64,000 nucleotides of DNA from Pseudomonadota bacterium (GCA_021821945.1 JAJZTF010000001.1:296701-360700); one strand, 5' to 3'; numbered from the stretch's first letter, positions 29,465 through 42,191 are shown. Translations and numbers: made by a program. Notes: generated from the letters alone by a model not told the origin.

Positions 29465-31027
29465 TTAGTGCCTGAAATGCCTGTAACCTGTATAGACCAT
29501 CGCGATGCCGTGCTCGTCCGCTGCCGCGATGACTTCCGCGTCGCGCATCGAGCCTCCCGGCTGGATCACAGCCTTCGCGCCCGCCTCCGCCAGCACATCC
29601 ACGCCGTCCCTGAAAGGGAAGAACGCATCGGATGCGACAACGGAACCCGCAAGATCGAGCCCTGCATTCTTCGCCTTGATCGCGGCGATGCGCGTGGAAT
29701 CCACACGGCTCATCTGCCCCGCGCCCACGCCCAGCGTCTGCCCGTTCTTGCAGAAGACGATCGCGTTGGATTTCACGTATTTCGCAACCCGCCATGCGAA
29801 GAGCAGATCCTGGAGCTGGGCCGCGTCCGGCTTCACCTTCGTCACCACCTGCAGCTGTTCAGGCTGCACGTTCAGGATGTCCGGCGTCTGCACCAGGAGC
29901 CCGCCTCCCACGCGCTTCAGATCATAGACGTTGTGCGCATTGGAAAGCGGAACGGTGAGCACCCTGACGTTGGGTTTGGCTGCAAACACCCCGAGCGCTT
30001 CTTCGCTGTATTCGGGTGCTATCACGACCTCGACGAACTGCTGGGAAACCGCCTCTGCAGCCGCCGCATCGACCGTGCGGTTGAAGGCGATGATGCCGCC
30101 AAAGGCGGAAGTGGGGTCAGTCGCAAACGCGAGCCGGTATGCGGAAAGCGGCGTGTCAGCTACCGCAACGCCGCAGGGATTTGCGTGCTTCACGATCACG
30201 CAGGCACACTGGTCGAAGGTCTTCACGAGCTCCCAGGTCGCATCCGCATCGCCTATGTTGTTGTAGGAAAGCTCCTTGCCCTGAAGCTGCGTGTAGTTCG
30301 CGATGCTGCCGGGAACGGCGACGAGCTCCCTGTAGAATGCCGCGCTCTGGTGCGGGTTTTCGCCGTAGCGCATCTCCTGCACCTTCGCGAAATTGAAATT
30401 GATCTGTTCGGGGAAGGCGCCCACGCTGCCGTCGCTGTTCACCGCGGTCAGATAGTTGCTGATCGCGGCATCATAGGCCGCCGTGTGGGAAAAGGCCTTC
30501 TTCGCGAGATCGAAGCAGGTGGCGTCCGATACCGCGCCGCCGTTGGTGGCAATCTCGGACAGAACGGAGCTGTAATCCATGGGATCGGTCACGATCGCCA
30601 CATGCTGGTAATTCTTGGCTGCCGCGCGCACCATGGTCGGCCCGCCTATGTCGATGTTCTCGATCGCATCTTCAAGCGTGCAGCCCGGCTTTGCGATGGT
30701 CGCAGCGAAGGGATAGAGGTTCACCACCACGAGGTCTATGGTCGGAATGCCGTGCTCTTCAAGGGTGGCGACATGCTCGGGCAGATCGCGGCGCGCGAGT
30801 ATGCCCGCATGCACCTTGGGCTGCAGCGTCTTCACGCGCCCGTCCAGCATTTCAGGAAAACCCGTGTAGTCCGCGACTTCGGTGACCGGAATGCCGTTTT
30901 CCGCCAGAAGCTTCGCTGTCCCTCCGGTGGAAAGCAGCTTGACGCCGAGTTCGTTCAAACCTCTCGCGAATTCGAGCACGCCCGACTTGTCCGAAACGCT
31001 GATCAATGCCTGTCTGATTTTTGCCAT
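29465..31027 (-). CDS. purH: Bifunctional AICAR formyltransferase / IMP cyclohydrolase
   Basis: PurH performs the last two steps of IMP synthesis. The N-terminal 200 residues form the IMP cyclohydrolase domain ([41 protein letters not shown]) and the remainder the formyltransferase domain ([10 protein letters not shown] with the catalytic Lys-His, and [14 protein letters not shown]). The 520-residue length is normal. It starts 21 bp after fis and reads toward purD. Confidence 0.98.
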   Translation of the reverse strand: MAKIRQALISVSDKSGVLEFARGLNELGVKLLSTGGTAKLLAENGIPVTEVADYTGFPEMLDGRVKTLQPKVHAGILARRDLPEHVATLEEHGIPTIDLVVVNLYPFAATIAKPGCTLEDAIENIDIGGPTMVRAAAKNYQHVAIVTDPMDYSSVLSEIATNGGAVSDATCFDLAKKAFSHTAAYDAAISNYLTAVNSDGSVGAFPEQINFNFAKVQEMRYGENPHQSAAFYRELVAVPGSIANYTQLQGKELSYNNIGDADATWELVKTFDQCACVIVKHANPCGVAVADTPLSAYRLAFATDPTSAFGGIIAFNRTVDAAAAEAVSQQFVEVVIAPEYSEEALGVFAAKPNVRVLTVPLSNAHNVYDLKRVGGGLLVQTPDILNVQPEQLQVVTKVKPDAAQLQDLLFAWRVAKYVKSNAIVFCKNGQTLGVGAGQMSRVDSTRIAAIKAKNAGLDLAGSVVASDAFFPFRDGVDVLAEAGAKAVIQPGGSMRDAEVIAAADEHGIAMVYTGYRHFRH

Positions 31028-31048
31028 GATGAATCCGGTTTCAAAGGG

Positions 31049-31300
31049 TTATTCGATGCCGTGCAGCTGCATCTTCTTGCGCAGCGTGTTGCGGTTGATG
31101 CCGAGCATCTCTGCAGCCCTGGACTGGTTTCCGCCCACCCAGCCAAGCACGGTCTCGACCAAGGGCTTCTCGACGCAGTTCATCACCATGTCGTACAGGT
31201 TGCAGCAGGGCTCTTCTCCATCCAGGTCGTTGAAGTATTCGCCCAGCGCGCGCCTCACATAGAGCGCCATTTCGTTTTCACTTACCGTACAGTTGCTCAT
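31049..31300 (-). CDS. fis: Fis family DNA-binding regulator
   Basis: The 83-residue protein is a Fis-type nucleoid regulator with the C-terminal helix-turn-helix NQSRAAEMLGINRNTLRKKM and the preceding KPLVETVLGWVGG. The N-terminal beta-hairpin part is short, as in betaproteobacterial Fis. ATG 31300 follows GGTGGGGAA; an upstream extension of the frame lacks similarity. It sits 10 bp after dusB, reproducing the dusB-fis pair known from enterobacteria, and leads into the purine genes. Confidence 0.93.
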   Translation of the reverse strand: MSNCTVSENEMALYVRRALGEYFNDLDGEEPCCNLYDMVMNCVEKPLVETVLGWVGGNQSRAAEMLGINRNTLRKKMQLHGIE

Positions 31301-31310
31301 TTCCCCACCC

Positions 31311-32318
31311 TCATGCCGCCAACTCTTCAAGATAATGCAGCTGCGATCCGCGCTGCGCCTGCTCCACAAAAAAATCGTTCACGGCCGCGAGCTGCTCATC
31401 CACGCTTTCCAGCCTGTTCATCTGGTGCCTGAAGTTTGCGGAACCCGCAAGCCCCTTCGTGTACCAGGAAATGTGTTTGCGCGCGACGCGAAGGCCCGTA
31501 TGCTCGCCATAGAAATCGTAAAGCTCCATCACGTGGGCGATGGTCACGCGGTGGATTTCGGTCACATCCGGCTCGGGCAGCCTGTCGCCCGTCCTGAGGA
31601 AATGGTCTATCTCGCGGAAAATCCACGGGCGTCCCTGGGCCGCGCGGCCTATCATCACCGCATCGGCCCCGGTGTATTCGAGCACATGGCGGGCCTTCTC
31701 GGGCGTGGTGATGTCGCCATTGGCGATCACGGGAATGCTCACGCTCTCCTTCACGGCGGCGATGGTGTCGTATTCGGCATCGCCTGTATAGGCGCATGCC
31801 CTTGTCCTTCCGTGTATCGCGAGCGCCTGTATGCCGGCCGACTCGGCAATCTTTGCGATGCGCACCGCATTCCTGTTGTTCCTGTCCCAGCCCGTGCGTA
31901 TCTTCAGCGTCACCGGCGCTTCCACCGCTTTCACCACCGCATCCAGCAGGGTCGCGACCAGCGGCTCGTTCTGAAGCAGCGCGGAACCCGCCATCACGTT
32001 GCATATCTTCTTGGCGGGACAGCCCATGTTGATGTCTATGATCTGCGCGCCGCGGTCCACGTTGTATCTTGCGGCCTCGGCGAGCATCCTGGGATCTGCT
32101 CCCACGATCTGCACCGAGATTGGCTCGACCTCCCCGCCGTGATCGGCGCGGCGACGGGTCTTCTCGGAACCGTAGAGCAGAGAGTTCGATGCCACCATCT
32201 CGCTCACCGCCATGCCTGCGCCCATGCTCTTGCAGAGCATGCGGAAAGGCCTGTCCGTCACGCCAGCCATGGGTGCGACGATGAGGTTGTTCTTGAGTTC
32301 GTATGGGCCGATGCGCAT
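31311..32318 (-). CDS. dusB: tRNA dihydrouridine synthase DusB
   Basis: DusB is an FMN enzyme that reduces uridine to dihydrouridine in the tRNA D-loop. The 335-residue product starts MRIGPYELKNNLIVAPMAGV and has TDRPFRMLC, DINMGCPAKK with the catalytic Cys, TLKIRTGWD, and ANGDITTPEKA with the FMN phosphate site, plus MIGRAAQGRPWIF. It opens the six-gene minus-strand operon ending at hemF. A promoter with a clear -10 lies just upstream. Confidence 0.96.
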   Translation of the reverse strand: MRIGPYELKNNLIVAPMAGVTDRPFRMLCKSMGAGMAVSEMVASNSLLYGSEKTRRRADHGGEVEPISVQIVGADPRMLAEAARYNVDRGAQIIDINMGCPAKKICNVMAGSALLQNEPLVATLLDAVVKAVEAPVTLKIRTGWDRNNRNAVRIAKIAESAGIQALAIHGRTRACAYTGDAEYDTIAAVKESVSIPVIANGDITTPEKARHVLEYTGADAVMIGRAAQGRPWIFREIDHFLRTGDRLPEPDVTEIHRVTIAHVMELYDFYGEHTGLRVARKHISWYTKGLAGSANFRHQMNRLESVDEQLAAVNDFFVEQAQRGSQLHYLEELAA

Positions 32319-32345
32319 GGGCAATTTTCCGCAATAGGGTCGGGG

Positions 32346-32374
32346 ATTATAAAGCATGAGGACAGCCATGGAAA
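32346..32374 (-). promoter_or_regulatory. Candidate promoter for the dusB-fis-purH-purD-tsaC-hemF operon
   Basis: On the minus strand TTTCCA (32374-32369) and TATAAT (32351-32346) are separated by 17 bp. The -10 is a perfect match and the -35 matches 4 of 6. The start would be near 32339, about 20 nt upstream of the dusB ATG. The region is the 75-bp divergent gap to the hydroxylase gene at 32394. Confidence 0.55.
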
Positions 32375-32393
32375 ATACCGTTATGATTGACGC

Positions 32394-33557
32394 ATGAAAA
32401 TTTCCATGCAATGCGATGTCGCGATCGTCGGCGCAGGACTGGTCGGCGCGAGCCTCGCCGCTGCGCTGAAAAACAGCGGCCTTTCCCTGGCCGTCCTGGA
32501 AACCGGCACCCCTCCTGCACCCGAAGAAGGCTGGGACAGCCGCATCTATGCCTTGAGCCCCGGAAGCCGCCGCTTTCTCGAGGAGACAGGCGCCTGGCAG
32601 CGGCTGAATCCTGACCGCATCGCCGCGATCGAGGAGATGCGCGTGTCCGGCTCGGCAAACGCAAGGCTCGATTTCTCGGCCTACGGGATGGGCGTGCCTG
32701 AACTCGCCTGCACCGTTGAAAGCAGCGCGCTGCAGCGCGCACTCTGGGACGAGCTTCGAGAACAGGACGACCTGGATCTCATCCATCCCGTCCGCTGCAG
32801 CAGGCTCACGGTGACCGAGGACGCTGCAAGGATCGAGCTTCAGGATGGCCGCATTCTGAATGCAAGCCTCGTGATAGGCGCCGACGGCCGGAATTCCTGG
32901 GTGCGCAACCAGGCAGGGCTCGTCTCTTCAGCGCTCGACTATAAGCAGGTGGGGACTGTCGCCAACTTCTCCTGCGAGCTGCCTCATCGGGGCATCGCCT
33001 ACCAGTGGTTCCAGCAAGAGGGCATCCTCGCCCTGCTGCCCCTCCCGGGCAGGAGGGTTTCCATGGTCTGGTCCGTCAGCCCTGAAAGATCCGCCGAGCT
33101 GCTGGCGATGGACGGGGAAGCGCTGTGCGGGGGAGTGGGCAATGCATCCGGCCATGTGCTTGGGAAACTGGAACTCATCACGCCAGCCGCCTCCTTTCCT
33201 CTGCGCATGATGACGCTGCCGGAAATCACCTCGCACAGGGTGGCCCTGATCGGAGATGCCGCGCACAACATGCACCCGCTTGCAGGCCAGGGCGTGAACA
33301 CGGGCTTCAGGGATGCGCGCACGCTCTCCCATCTTCTCAATGCAAGAGGCGCCTGCACCGATCCCGGAGACAGAATGCTTTTGCGCCGTTATGAACGAAA
33401 ACGCAAAGAGGACATCTATACCATGCAGGCCACCACCTACGGCCTGAAAATCTGCAACGACGACCCGTTTTTGCGCATGCTGCAGAATGCAGGGCTCGCC
33501 GCAGTCAACAGGATGACCCCGCTAAAAAAATTGCTGATGCAACACGCGCTAAACTGA
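32394..33557 (+). CDS. UbiH/UbiF/VisC/COQ6-family FAD-dependent hydroxylase
   Basis: The 387-residue flavoprotein has the N-terminal dinucleotide fold CDVAIVGAGLVGASLAAAL, the VIGADGRNSWVR motif (DG motif, near residue 160), and the second FAD motif RVALIGDAAHNMHPLAGQG near residue 285. It belongs to the monooxygenases that hydroxylate the ubiquinone ring. Which position it modifies (UbiH, UbiF or UbiI) cannot be decided from sequence. ubiC and ubiA are 28 kb away at 3073-4529. It is followed 16 bp later by a dsbC-like gene. Confidence 0.9.
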   Translation: MKISMQCDVAIVGAGLVGASLAAALKNSGLSLAVLETGTPPAPEEGWDSRIYALSPGSRRFLEETGAWQRLNPDRIAAIEEMRVSGSANARLDFSAYGMGVPELACTVESSALQRALWDELREQDDLDLIHPVRCSRLTVTEDAARIELQDGRILNASLVIGADGRNSWVRNQAGLVSSALDYKQVGTVANFSCELPHRGIAYQWFQQEGILALLPLPGRRVSMVWSVSPERSAELLAMDGEALCGGVGNASGHVLGKLELITPAASFPLRMMTLPEITSHRVALIGDAAHNMHPLAGQGVNTGFRDARTLSHLLNARGACTDPGDRMLLRRYERKRKEDIYTMQATTYGLKICNDDPFLRMLQNAGLAAVNRMTPLKKLLMQHALN

Positions 33558-33573
33558 CACCATAGATATCGAC

Positions 33574-34272
33574 ATGCTCAAAATATTCGCACTCATATTC
33601 TCCGCCTTCATTCTGACCGCCCATGCCGACGAAAACGAGATACGCAAGTCGCTTGAAAGCAAATTCCCCAACATCGGAAAACTCGAGCATGTGGTAAAGA
33701 CCCCCTACGCAGGCCTCTACGAGATCGTGATAGGGGATCATCTGCTTTATACCGACGAGCACGGGGTCTACCTTTTCGACGGAAGCGTCATCGACGCGAA
33801 AAGCCGCACCGATCTCACGGAGGCGCGCCGCCAGCAGCTGTTCTCGATCGACTTCAGCAAGCTGCCGCTGAATCTCGCGATCAAGAAGGTCAAGGGGAAC
33901 GGTCAGCGCAAGCTTGCCTATTTCGCCGACCCCAACTGCAGCTTCTGCAAGAAGCTGGAAAAGGAGATGACCAAGGTCAACAATGTCACGCTCTATCTTT
34001 TCATGTATCCGATCTTCCCCGGTTCGCCCGAGATCGTGCGCAACATCGCCTGCTCCAAGAATCCGCTCAAGGTCTGGGAGGACAAGATGCTCAAAGACGT
34101 GGAACCCCCACAGGCGAAGTGCAATTACTCGAGCGACAGAATCGTCGCCCTTGCACAGCAGCTGCGCGTCAACGGCACCCCCAATCTGATCTTTGCGGAC
34201 GGTACCCAGTTCCCGGGCTACATGCCCGCAGGGGACCTGGAAAAGGCGCTCGACGCGGCATCGAAAAAATGA
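33574..34272 (+). CDS. dsbC: DsbC-like periplasmic thiol:disulfide isomerase
   Basis: The 232-residue protein has a cleavable signal peptide (about residues 1-18, ending TAHA), an N-terminal dimerisation region, and a thioredoxin-fold domain. The redox motif CSFC is at residues 122-125 in FADPNCSFCKK. The cis-Pro loop appears as NGTPNLIFADG. Two more cysteines (ACSKN and KCNYS) could form the structural disulfide seen in DsbC. It would correct wrong disulfides in the periplasm. Confidence 0.9.
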   Translation: MLKIFALIFSAFILTAHADENEIRKSLESKFPNIGKLEHVVKTPYAGLYEIVIGDHLLYTDEHGVYLFDGSVIDAKSRTDLTEARRQQLFSIDFSKLPLNLAIKKVKGNGQRKLAYFADPNCSFCKKLEKEMTKVNNVTLYLFMYPIFPGSPEIVRNIACSKNPLKVWEDKMLKDVEPPQAKCNYSSDRIVALAQQLRVNGTPNLIFADGTQFPGYMPAGDLEKALDAASKK

Positions 34273-34349
34273 AGACCAGGGAACTATCCTCGCATTCGGT
34301 GGCCTAGATGACTGTGAACAGGGACATTACAGAAGCAGGAGGAAAGGCT

Positions 34350-34562
34350 ATGGTCATGTTCAAGAAGGATGCCAAGCGCAACGACTTCGAGGTGATAGAC
34401 CAGACCGGAAGAACCCATGGATTCATCTGGCCATATGAAAAACACTGGATATGCAGGATAGGAGAGCGACCTGCGGAAAAATTCGACACATACGAGATGG
34501 CGGCGATCAAGGCGAAGCTCCTGGTCACCGAGGCGCTGAACCACAAGGATGAAGCGCGCTGA
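34350..34562 (+). CDS. Small hypothetical protein
   Basis: The 70-residue product starts MVMFKKDAKRNDFEVID and has no transmembrane segment. I chose ATG 34350 because AGGAGG lies 7 bp upstream; the frame extends back to 34308. It contains several aromatic residues and a basic C-terminal helix (AAIKAKLLVTEAL). I do not recognise a family. It is followed by mltA on the other strand, 3 bp away. Confidence 0.65.
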   Translation: MVMFKKDAKRNDFEVIDQTGRTHGFIWPYEKHWICRIGERPAEKFDTYEMAAIKAKLLVTEALNHKDEAR

Positions 34563-34565
34563 GCG

Positions 34566-35690
34566 CTAGTTGCTTGCCGGTGCAACACCCCTGGGGAAAA
34601 GCACCCACATCTGCCCCTTCTGCTTCATCCGGCCGGCCTCCTTTCCCGCCTCATCGCCGTATCCCCAGAAGAAGTCCGCGCGCACTGCCCCCCTGATCGC
34701 GCCTCCCGTATCCTGCGCGAGCATCAGGCGATTGAGCGGCGCCTGTTCATTCGGATAGGTGGTGGAAAGGAACACAGGAAACCCCAGCGGTATGGTGTGC
34801 GGATCGACCGCCAGGCTGTATGCATCGGTCAGCGGCACGCCCAAGGCGCCCAAGGGCGCCGTAAGCCCGCCAGGCAGCGTACGGAAGAAGACATAGCTCG
34901 GATTCTGCTCGAGCAGCCACTTGAGCTTGTCGGGGTTTTTCTCGCCCCACTGCCGGATGCCCTGCATGGATGCCTGGTCCAGCGTAAGCTCTCCCATGTC
35001 GACCAGCTTTTTGCCGATCGAGACATAGGGTCTTCCGTTCTGGTCCGCATATCCCACCTTGACAAGCTGCCCGTCAGGCAGTTCGATGCGGCCGGAGCCC
35101 TGTATCTGCAGGAAGAAAAGATCGACCTCGTCGTCCACCCAGAAGAGCACATTCTGCATACCCTTGCCATCGTCTATCTCGGCGCGGCTGTAATAGGGAA
35201 CGACGCGGCGTCCATCCAGCCGGCCGCGCAGGCGCATGCCCTTCAACTGCGGATAGACATCGCCAAGCTCCACGTCCAGCATATCGTCAGGCTCGGCATA
35301 AAGGGGATATCTGAAGCGCTCGGTTTTGACATGGCTGCCGAAAAGCCGCGGTTCGTAATAGCCGGTGATGAGGCCTTGCGTCGATCCGTCCGGATTGAAA
35401 ACCTGATAGGGAATGAAAGCCGACTCGAAGAAGGAATGCAGCGCCTGGTTGTCGGGATTCTTCATCCCATCCGCCTGCGTACACACATCCTGCCAGACCG
35501 GCCTGCTTTTCAGGGCATGGCAGCTCTGCAGGAAGGCGGACCAGCTTGGGCCAAGGTCCGCCTTCTGCCAGTCAGGCAGCTTTTCCCAGCTGCTTTCCGC
35601 GAAGGGAGGAACGGCAGGCTTGATCGGAGGAGGGGCGCAGGCCGCAAGAAGCAACAGCAGCCATAAACTAGTGAAGTACGCGCGGCACAC
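34566..35690 (-). CDS. mltA: Membrane-bound lytic murein transglycosylase A
   Basis: MltA cleaves peptidoglycan glycan strands with formation of 1,6-anhydromuramic acid. The 374-residue lipoprotein has a lipobox LAAC with Cys18, so it is anchored in the outer membrane. It shows the MltA barrel (GLITGYYEPRLFGS, LFFLQIQGSGRI) and the C-terminal 3D domain with AQDTGGAIRGAVRADFFWG, which carries the catalytic Asp residues. It overlaps the end of apaG by 23 bp on the same strand. Confidence 0.95.
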   Translation of the reverse strand: MCRAYFTSLWLLLLLAACAPPPIKPAVPPFAESSWEKLPDWQKADLGPSWSAFLQSCHALKSRPVWQDVCTQADGMKNPDNQALHSFFESAFIPYQVFNPDGSTQGLITGYYEPRLFGSHVKTERFRYPLYAEPDDMLDVELGDVYPQLKGMRLRGRLDGRRVVPYYSRAEIDDGKGMQNVLFWVDDEVDLFFLQIQGSGRIELPDGQLVKVGYADQNGRPYVSIGKKLVDMGELTLDQASMQGIRQWGEKNPDKLKWLLEQNPSYVFFRTLPGGLTAPLGALGVPLTDAYSLAVDPHTIPLGFPVFLSTTYPNEQAPLNRLMLAQDTGGAIRGAVRADFFWGYGDEAGKEAGRMKQKGQMWVLFPRGVAPASN

Positions 35691-36075
35691 TTAAAACGAA
35701 TTCCGGTATCTCGACGTCAAACTCCGTTCCGTCTTCTGCCACCATCTGATAGCTGCCGCGCATCGTGCCCACCTGGGTCGCCAGCACCGTGCCGCTGCTG
35801 TACTCGAAGCTCTGGCTTGGCTGCAGCATGGGCTGCTCGCCCACGACACCCTGCCCGCGCACTTCCTGGACGTGGTTGTACGCATCGGTGATCACCCAAT
35901 GCCGGCTGATGAGTCTGGCTGCAATGCTGCCCAGATTGGTGATGCTGATCGTGTAGGAAAACACGAACCGGTCAGCCTCTTCATCAGACTGTTCGGGCAA
36001 ATACTTCACCTGGGTTTCAATGACGATGCCATGCGGCTTGCTCTTTTCCATAATCGTCATTTGAACCGATTTCAT
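35668..36075 (-). CDS. apaG: ApaG protein
   Basis: ApaG is a small beta-sandwich (fibronectin type III-like) protein of unclear function that was named from the ksgA-apaG-apaH operon. The 135-residue product includes the family core: TISITNLGSIAARLISRHWVI, EVRGQGVVGEQP and GTMRGSYQMV. In-frame ATGs at 36060 and 36051 would give a length nearer the usual 125. It is divergent from ilvA and just upstream of mltA. Confidence 0.93.
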   Translation of the reverse strand: MKSVQMTIMEKSKPHGIVIETQVKYLPEQSDEEADRFVFSYTISITNLGSIAARLISRHWVITDAYNHVQEVRGQGVVGEQPMLQPSQSFEYSSGTVLATQVGTMRGSYQMVAEDGTEFDVEIPEFVLSVPRVLH

Positions 36076-36136
36076 GCCTCATCGCAAGAGCTACGGCCTC
36101 CTTTATGCTAATCTTCGATGTTGAAAGGCAAAATAC

Positions 36137-37654
36137 ATGAACGACTATCTCAAACGCATCCTGAATGCCCGCGTCTACGACGTGGCCATGGTATCCCCCC
36201 TGGAGGCAGCACCCAATCTTTCCGCGCGCACCGGCAACACGATCCTGCTGAAGCGCGAAGACATGCAGCCCGTGTTTTCATTCAAGCTGCGCGGCGCATA
36301 CAACAAAATGGCACAGCTCGATGCAGGGCAGCTGAAGCGCGGCGTGATCACCGCATCCGCGGGAAACCACGCCCAGGGCGTGGCGCTCTCCGCGCACAGG
36401 CTTGATTGCCGCGCCGTGATCGTGATGCCCACCACCACGCCTCAGGTCAAGATAGACGCCGTGAAGCGCTTCGGCCAGCGCTCGGTCGAGATCGTGCTGC
36501 ACGGCGAGAGCTACAACGACGCGTTCGACCATGCGCTCGATCTCGTGAAGAAGAACAGCCTCACCTTCGTCCATCCCTTCGACGATCCGGACGTGATCGC
36601 AGGCCAGGGCACGATAGGAATGGAAATACTGCGCCAGCACAGCCAGCCGATACACGCGATCTTCTGCGCGATAGGGGGAGGCGGGCTGATCTCGGGTGTG
36701 GCCGCCTATGTCAAGGCGCTGCGCCCCGAGATCAGGGTGATCGGCGTCCAGACCATAGATTCGGACGCGATGTACCGCTCGATCAAGGCAAAAAGACGAA
36801 TCCAGCTCGCCGACGTCGGCCTGTTTGCGGACGGCACGGCGGTCAAGCTCGCGGGCATGGAGACGCTGCGCATCTGCAAGAAGCATGTGGACGAAATCCT
36901 GCTGGTAGACACCGATGCGGTATGCGCCGCGATAAAGGACGTGTTCCAGGATACGCGCTCGATACTGGAGCCATCGGGCGCGCTCGCGATCGCCGGTGCC
37001 AAGCTCTATGCAAAGCGCGAAGGGCTGAAGGACCAGACGCTGGTCACCGTCTGCAGCGGTGCCAACATGAATTTCGACAGGCTGCGCTTTGTCGCCGAGC
37101 GCGCCGACATAGGCGAGAAGCGCGAAGCGCTGCTGGCCGTGACGATCCCCGAGACGCCAGGCAGCTTCCGCAAGTTCTGCTCCCTGCTCGGCCGCCGCAA
37201 CATCACCGAATTCAACTACCGCTTCGCGGACCCCAAGTCGGCTCAGGTGTTCGTCGGCATACAGGTCAAGAACGAGGCGGAAACCCAGGACCTCGTGGAA
37301 AAGCTGCAAGGCCACGAACTCCCCACGCTCGATCTTTCCGACAACGAGATGGCCAAGCTGCATCTGAGGCATCTGGTGGGCGGGCGTTCTCCGGAGGTCG
37401 ACAACGAGATCCTCTACCGCTTCGAGTTTCCGGAGCGCCCAGGCGCGCTGATGAATTTCTTGAACAGCATGAACCACAGCTGGAACATCAGCCTCTTCCA
37501 TTACAGGAACCACGGCGCGGATTACGGCAGGGTGCTGGTCGGCATGCAGGTGCCCAGGCATGACAAGAAGGCTTTCAGCGGATTCCTGAAGACGCTGGGC
37601 TACCGCCACTGGGACGAGAGCAACAATCCCGCATACAGGCTGTTCCTGGGTTGA
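36137..37654 (+). CDS. ilvA: Threonine ammonia-lyase, biosynthetic
   Basis: IlvA deaminates threonine to 2-oxobutyrate, the first step of isoleucine synthesis. The 505-residue product has the PLP Lys at residue 50 in FSFKLRGAYN, the glycine-rich phosphate loop AIGGGGLISG, and two C-terminal ACT-like regulatory domains (about 330-400 and 425-500) that normally mediate isoleucine inhibition. Length is normal for the long biosynthetic form. RidA at 654 would clear its enamine product. Confidence 0.97.
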   Translation: MNDYLKRILNARVYDVAMVSPLEAAPNLSARTGNTILLKREDMQPVFSFKLRGAYNKMAQLDAGQLKRGVITASAGNHAQGVALSAHRLDCRAVIVMPTTTPQVKIDAVKRFGQRSVEIVLHGESYNDAFDHALDLVKKNSLTFVHPFDDPDVIAGQGTIGMEILRQHSQPIHAIFCAIGGGGLISGVAAYVKALRPEIRVIGVQTIDSDAMYRSIKAKRRIQLADVGLFADGTAVKLAGMETLRICKKHVDEILLVDTDAVCAAIKDVFQDTRSILEPSGALAIAGAKLYAKREGLKDQTLVTVCSGANMNFDRLRFVAERADIGEKREALLAVTIPETPGSFRKFCSLLGRRNITEFNYRFADPKSAQVFVGIQVKNEAETQDLVEKLQGHELPTLDLSDNEMAKLHLRHLVGGRSPEVDNEILYRFEFPERPGALMNFLNSMNHSWNISLFHYRNHGADYGRVLVGMQVPRHDKKAFSGFLKTLGYRHWDESNNPAYRLFLG

Positions 37655-38253
37655 GCCGCATGCAGTCTTTGAAGCAATCCCTGCGCAAAAGCGTGCTCAC
37701 GCTGCGGGACGGGCTGCCCCTGGATGTGAAATCCAGGCTGGACTCGGCAATCCTGGCGCGCATCCTTGAGTTGCCCGATTACCGGGAATCCCGGACGCTG
37801 CTGGGCTACATGAATTTCGGCAGCGAGTTTTCCTGCGACAGCTGGGCAGACCAGGTTCTGAAGGATGGAAAAAGGCTAGCACTCCCCAGGGTGAACCGCC
37901 ACACCAGCACGCTGGACCTTTATTTCGTGGAAGACCTGGAAAACCAGCTCGAGCCCGGCCTGTGGGGGATACGCGAGCCCGTGGTCGAACGCTGCGAGCG
38001 GCTAAAAGCGATAAATGAGGTAGAATTCGCCCTATTGCCCGGAATCGCGTTCACCAGAAAAGGCGCGAGGCTGGGCTACGGCGGAGGATTCTACGACAAG
38101 CTGCTGTCCGGCAGCATGCGCCCCGTGCTTGCGGTTGCCGCATACGGCCTGCAGCTCGTGGAAGAGATCCCGCAGGAAGAAACCGATGTCGGGGTGGAGT
38201 GGATAATCACGGAAAGCGAAACCATATCCTGCCGGCAAGAGAATAAATTTTGA
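37651..38253 (+). CDS. 5-formyltetrahydrofolate cyclo-ligase
   Basis: The enzyme converts 5-formyl-THF to 5,10-methenyl-THF with ATP. The 200-residue product has KQSLRKSVLTLRDGL at the N-terminus and the family signature ALLPGIAFTRKGARLGYGGGFYD near residues 127-150, where the ATP phosphate loop lies. TTG 37651 overlaps the ilvA stop (TTGA); ATG 37660 is the alternative. It is followed by aceE. Confidence 0.93.
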   Translation: MSRMQSLKQSLRKSVLTLRDGLPLDVKSRLDSAILARILELPDYRESRTLLGYMNFGSEFSCDSWADQVLKDGKRLALPRVNRHTSTLDLYFVEDLENQLEPGLWGIREPVVERCERLKAINEVEFALLPGIAFTRKGARLGYGGGFYDKLLSGSMRPVLAVAAYGLQLVEEIPQEETDVGVEWIITESETISCRQENKF

Positions 38254-38267
38254 CGAGAGCAAGCAAG

Positions 38268-40919
<2,652 letters not shown>

Positions 40920-40934
40920 GATCAGGAGAAACGA

Positions 40935-42191
40935 GTGGCAGATACATCGACCAAGCCCGCAGCGGGCATCAAACAGGTACTGGTTCCGGACATCGGCGAC
41001 TACAAGGGGGTCAACGTCATCGAGGTGATGGTCAAGCCCGGCGACACCATCAACGTGGACGACACTTTGCTGACTCTGGAAACAGACAAGGCGGCGATGG
41101 ACGTTCCCTCGCCCTATGCCGGCACCGTCAAGGAACTGCATGTCGAAATCGGCGACAAGGTTTCCAAGGACACGCTGATCCTTGTTCTGGAAACGGCTGA
41201 AAGCGCGGCTGCCGAGCCCGCCCCTGCCGAAGCGCCCCCGCCTTCCGAAGCACCCGCTCCCGTGGCCGCGAAGACGGCGCCCATGGAACCCGTCCAGGCT
41301 GCAGGCGGGCATGCGAGCCCCGCGATCAGGCGTTTCGCCCGCGAGCTGGGCGTGGACATTGCAAGGGTTGCAGGCAGCGGCGCAAAGGGGCGCGTGACCA
41401 AGGAGGATGTGCAGTCCTTCGTCAAGACAGCGCTGGCAAGCGGCGGCACCGGAAGCGGCCTGCAAGTCGCAGACATGCCGACATTCGACTTCGCAAAATA
41501 CGGCGAGATCGAAACCGTGCCCCTTTCGCGCATCCAGAAAATCTCCGGCGCAAACCTGCACCGCAACTGGGTGAACATCCCGCATGTCACGCAGTTCGAC
41601 GAGGCCGACATCACCGACATGGAGGAATTCCGCAAGCAGCTCAACGCGGAATACGCATCGCAGAACATCAAGGTCACCCCGCTTGCCTTCATGCTGAAGG
41701 CGGCAGCCACCGCGCTGCAGCAGTTTCCCAAGTTCAACGCATCGCTGAACGGCGACAGCCTCGTGCTCAAACGCTACTTCCACATCGGCGTCGCGGTCGA
41801 CACGCCAGACGGCCTCGTGGTGCCCGTGCTGCGTGACGTCGACAAGAAGGGGGTCGTCCAGCTCGCGAAGGAGCTCTCGGAAATATCGGCCAAGGCGCGC
41901 GACAAGAAGATCACCGCCGCCGACATGCAGGGCGGCTGCTTCACCATCTCGAGCCTGGGAGGGATAGGCGGCACAGCCTTCACGCCGATCATCAACGCAC
42001 CCGAGGTGGCCATCCTGGGCGTGTCGCGATCCGCGATGAAGCCCGTGTACCAGAACGGCCAGTTCGTGCCACGGCTGATGCTTCCGCTGTCCGTCTCCTA
42101 TGACCACAGGGTGATAGACGGCGCGCAGGCGGCCCGCTTCTCGACCTATCTTGCCCAGGTGCTGACCGACATCCGTCGCCTGGCGCTGTGA
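40935..42191 (+). CDS. aceF: Dihydrolipoyllysine acetyltransferase, single lipoyl domain
   Basis: AceF is the E2 core that transfers acetyl groups to CoA. Domains are one lipoyl domain with the modified Lys52 in [10 protein letters not shown], an Ala/Pro-rich linker, a peripheral-subunit-binding domain (about residues 119-150, [14 protein letters not shown]) and the catalytic domain with [13 protein letters not shown] near residue 389. E. coli AceF has three lipoyl domains; this one has one. It starts with GTG behind CAGGAGAA. No lpdA (E3) gene follows; nadD does. Confidence 0.96.
   Translation: MADTSTKPAAGIKQVLVPDIGDYKGVNVIEVMVKPGDTINVDDTLLTLETDKAAMDVPSPYAGTVKELHVEIGDKVSKDTLILVLETAESAAAEPAPAEAPPPSEAPAPVAAKTAPMEPVQAAGGHASPAIRRFARELGVDIARVAGSGAKGRVTKEDVQSFVKTALASGGTGSGLQVADMPTFDFAKYGEIETVPLSRIQKISGANLHRNWVNIPHVTQFDEADITDMEEFRKQLNAEYASQNIKVTPLAFMLKAAATALQQFPKFNASLNGDSLVLKRYFHIGVAVDTPDGLVVPVLRDVDKKGVVQLAKELSEISAKARDKKITAADMQGGCFTISSLGGIGGTAFTPIINAPEVAILGVSRSAMKPVYQNGQFVPRLMLPLSVSYDHRVIDGAQAARFSTYLAQVLTDIRRLAL

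Noticed and set aside
27997..31432. Two long plus-strand frames opposite purD and purH
   Set aside because: The minus-strand genes are full-length conserved enzymes; the opposite frames show no family features.
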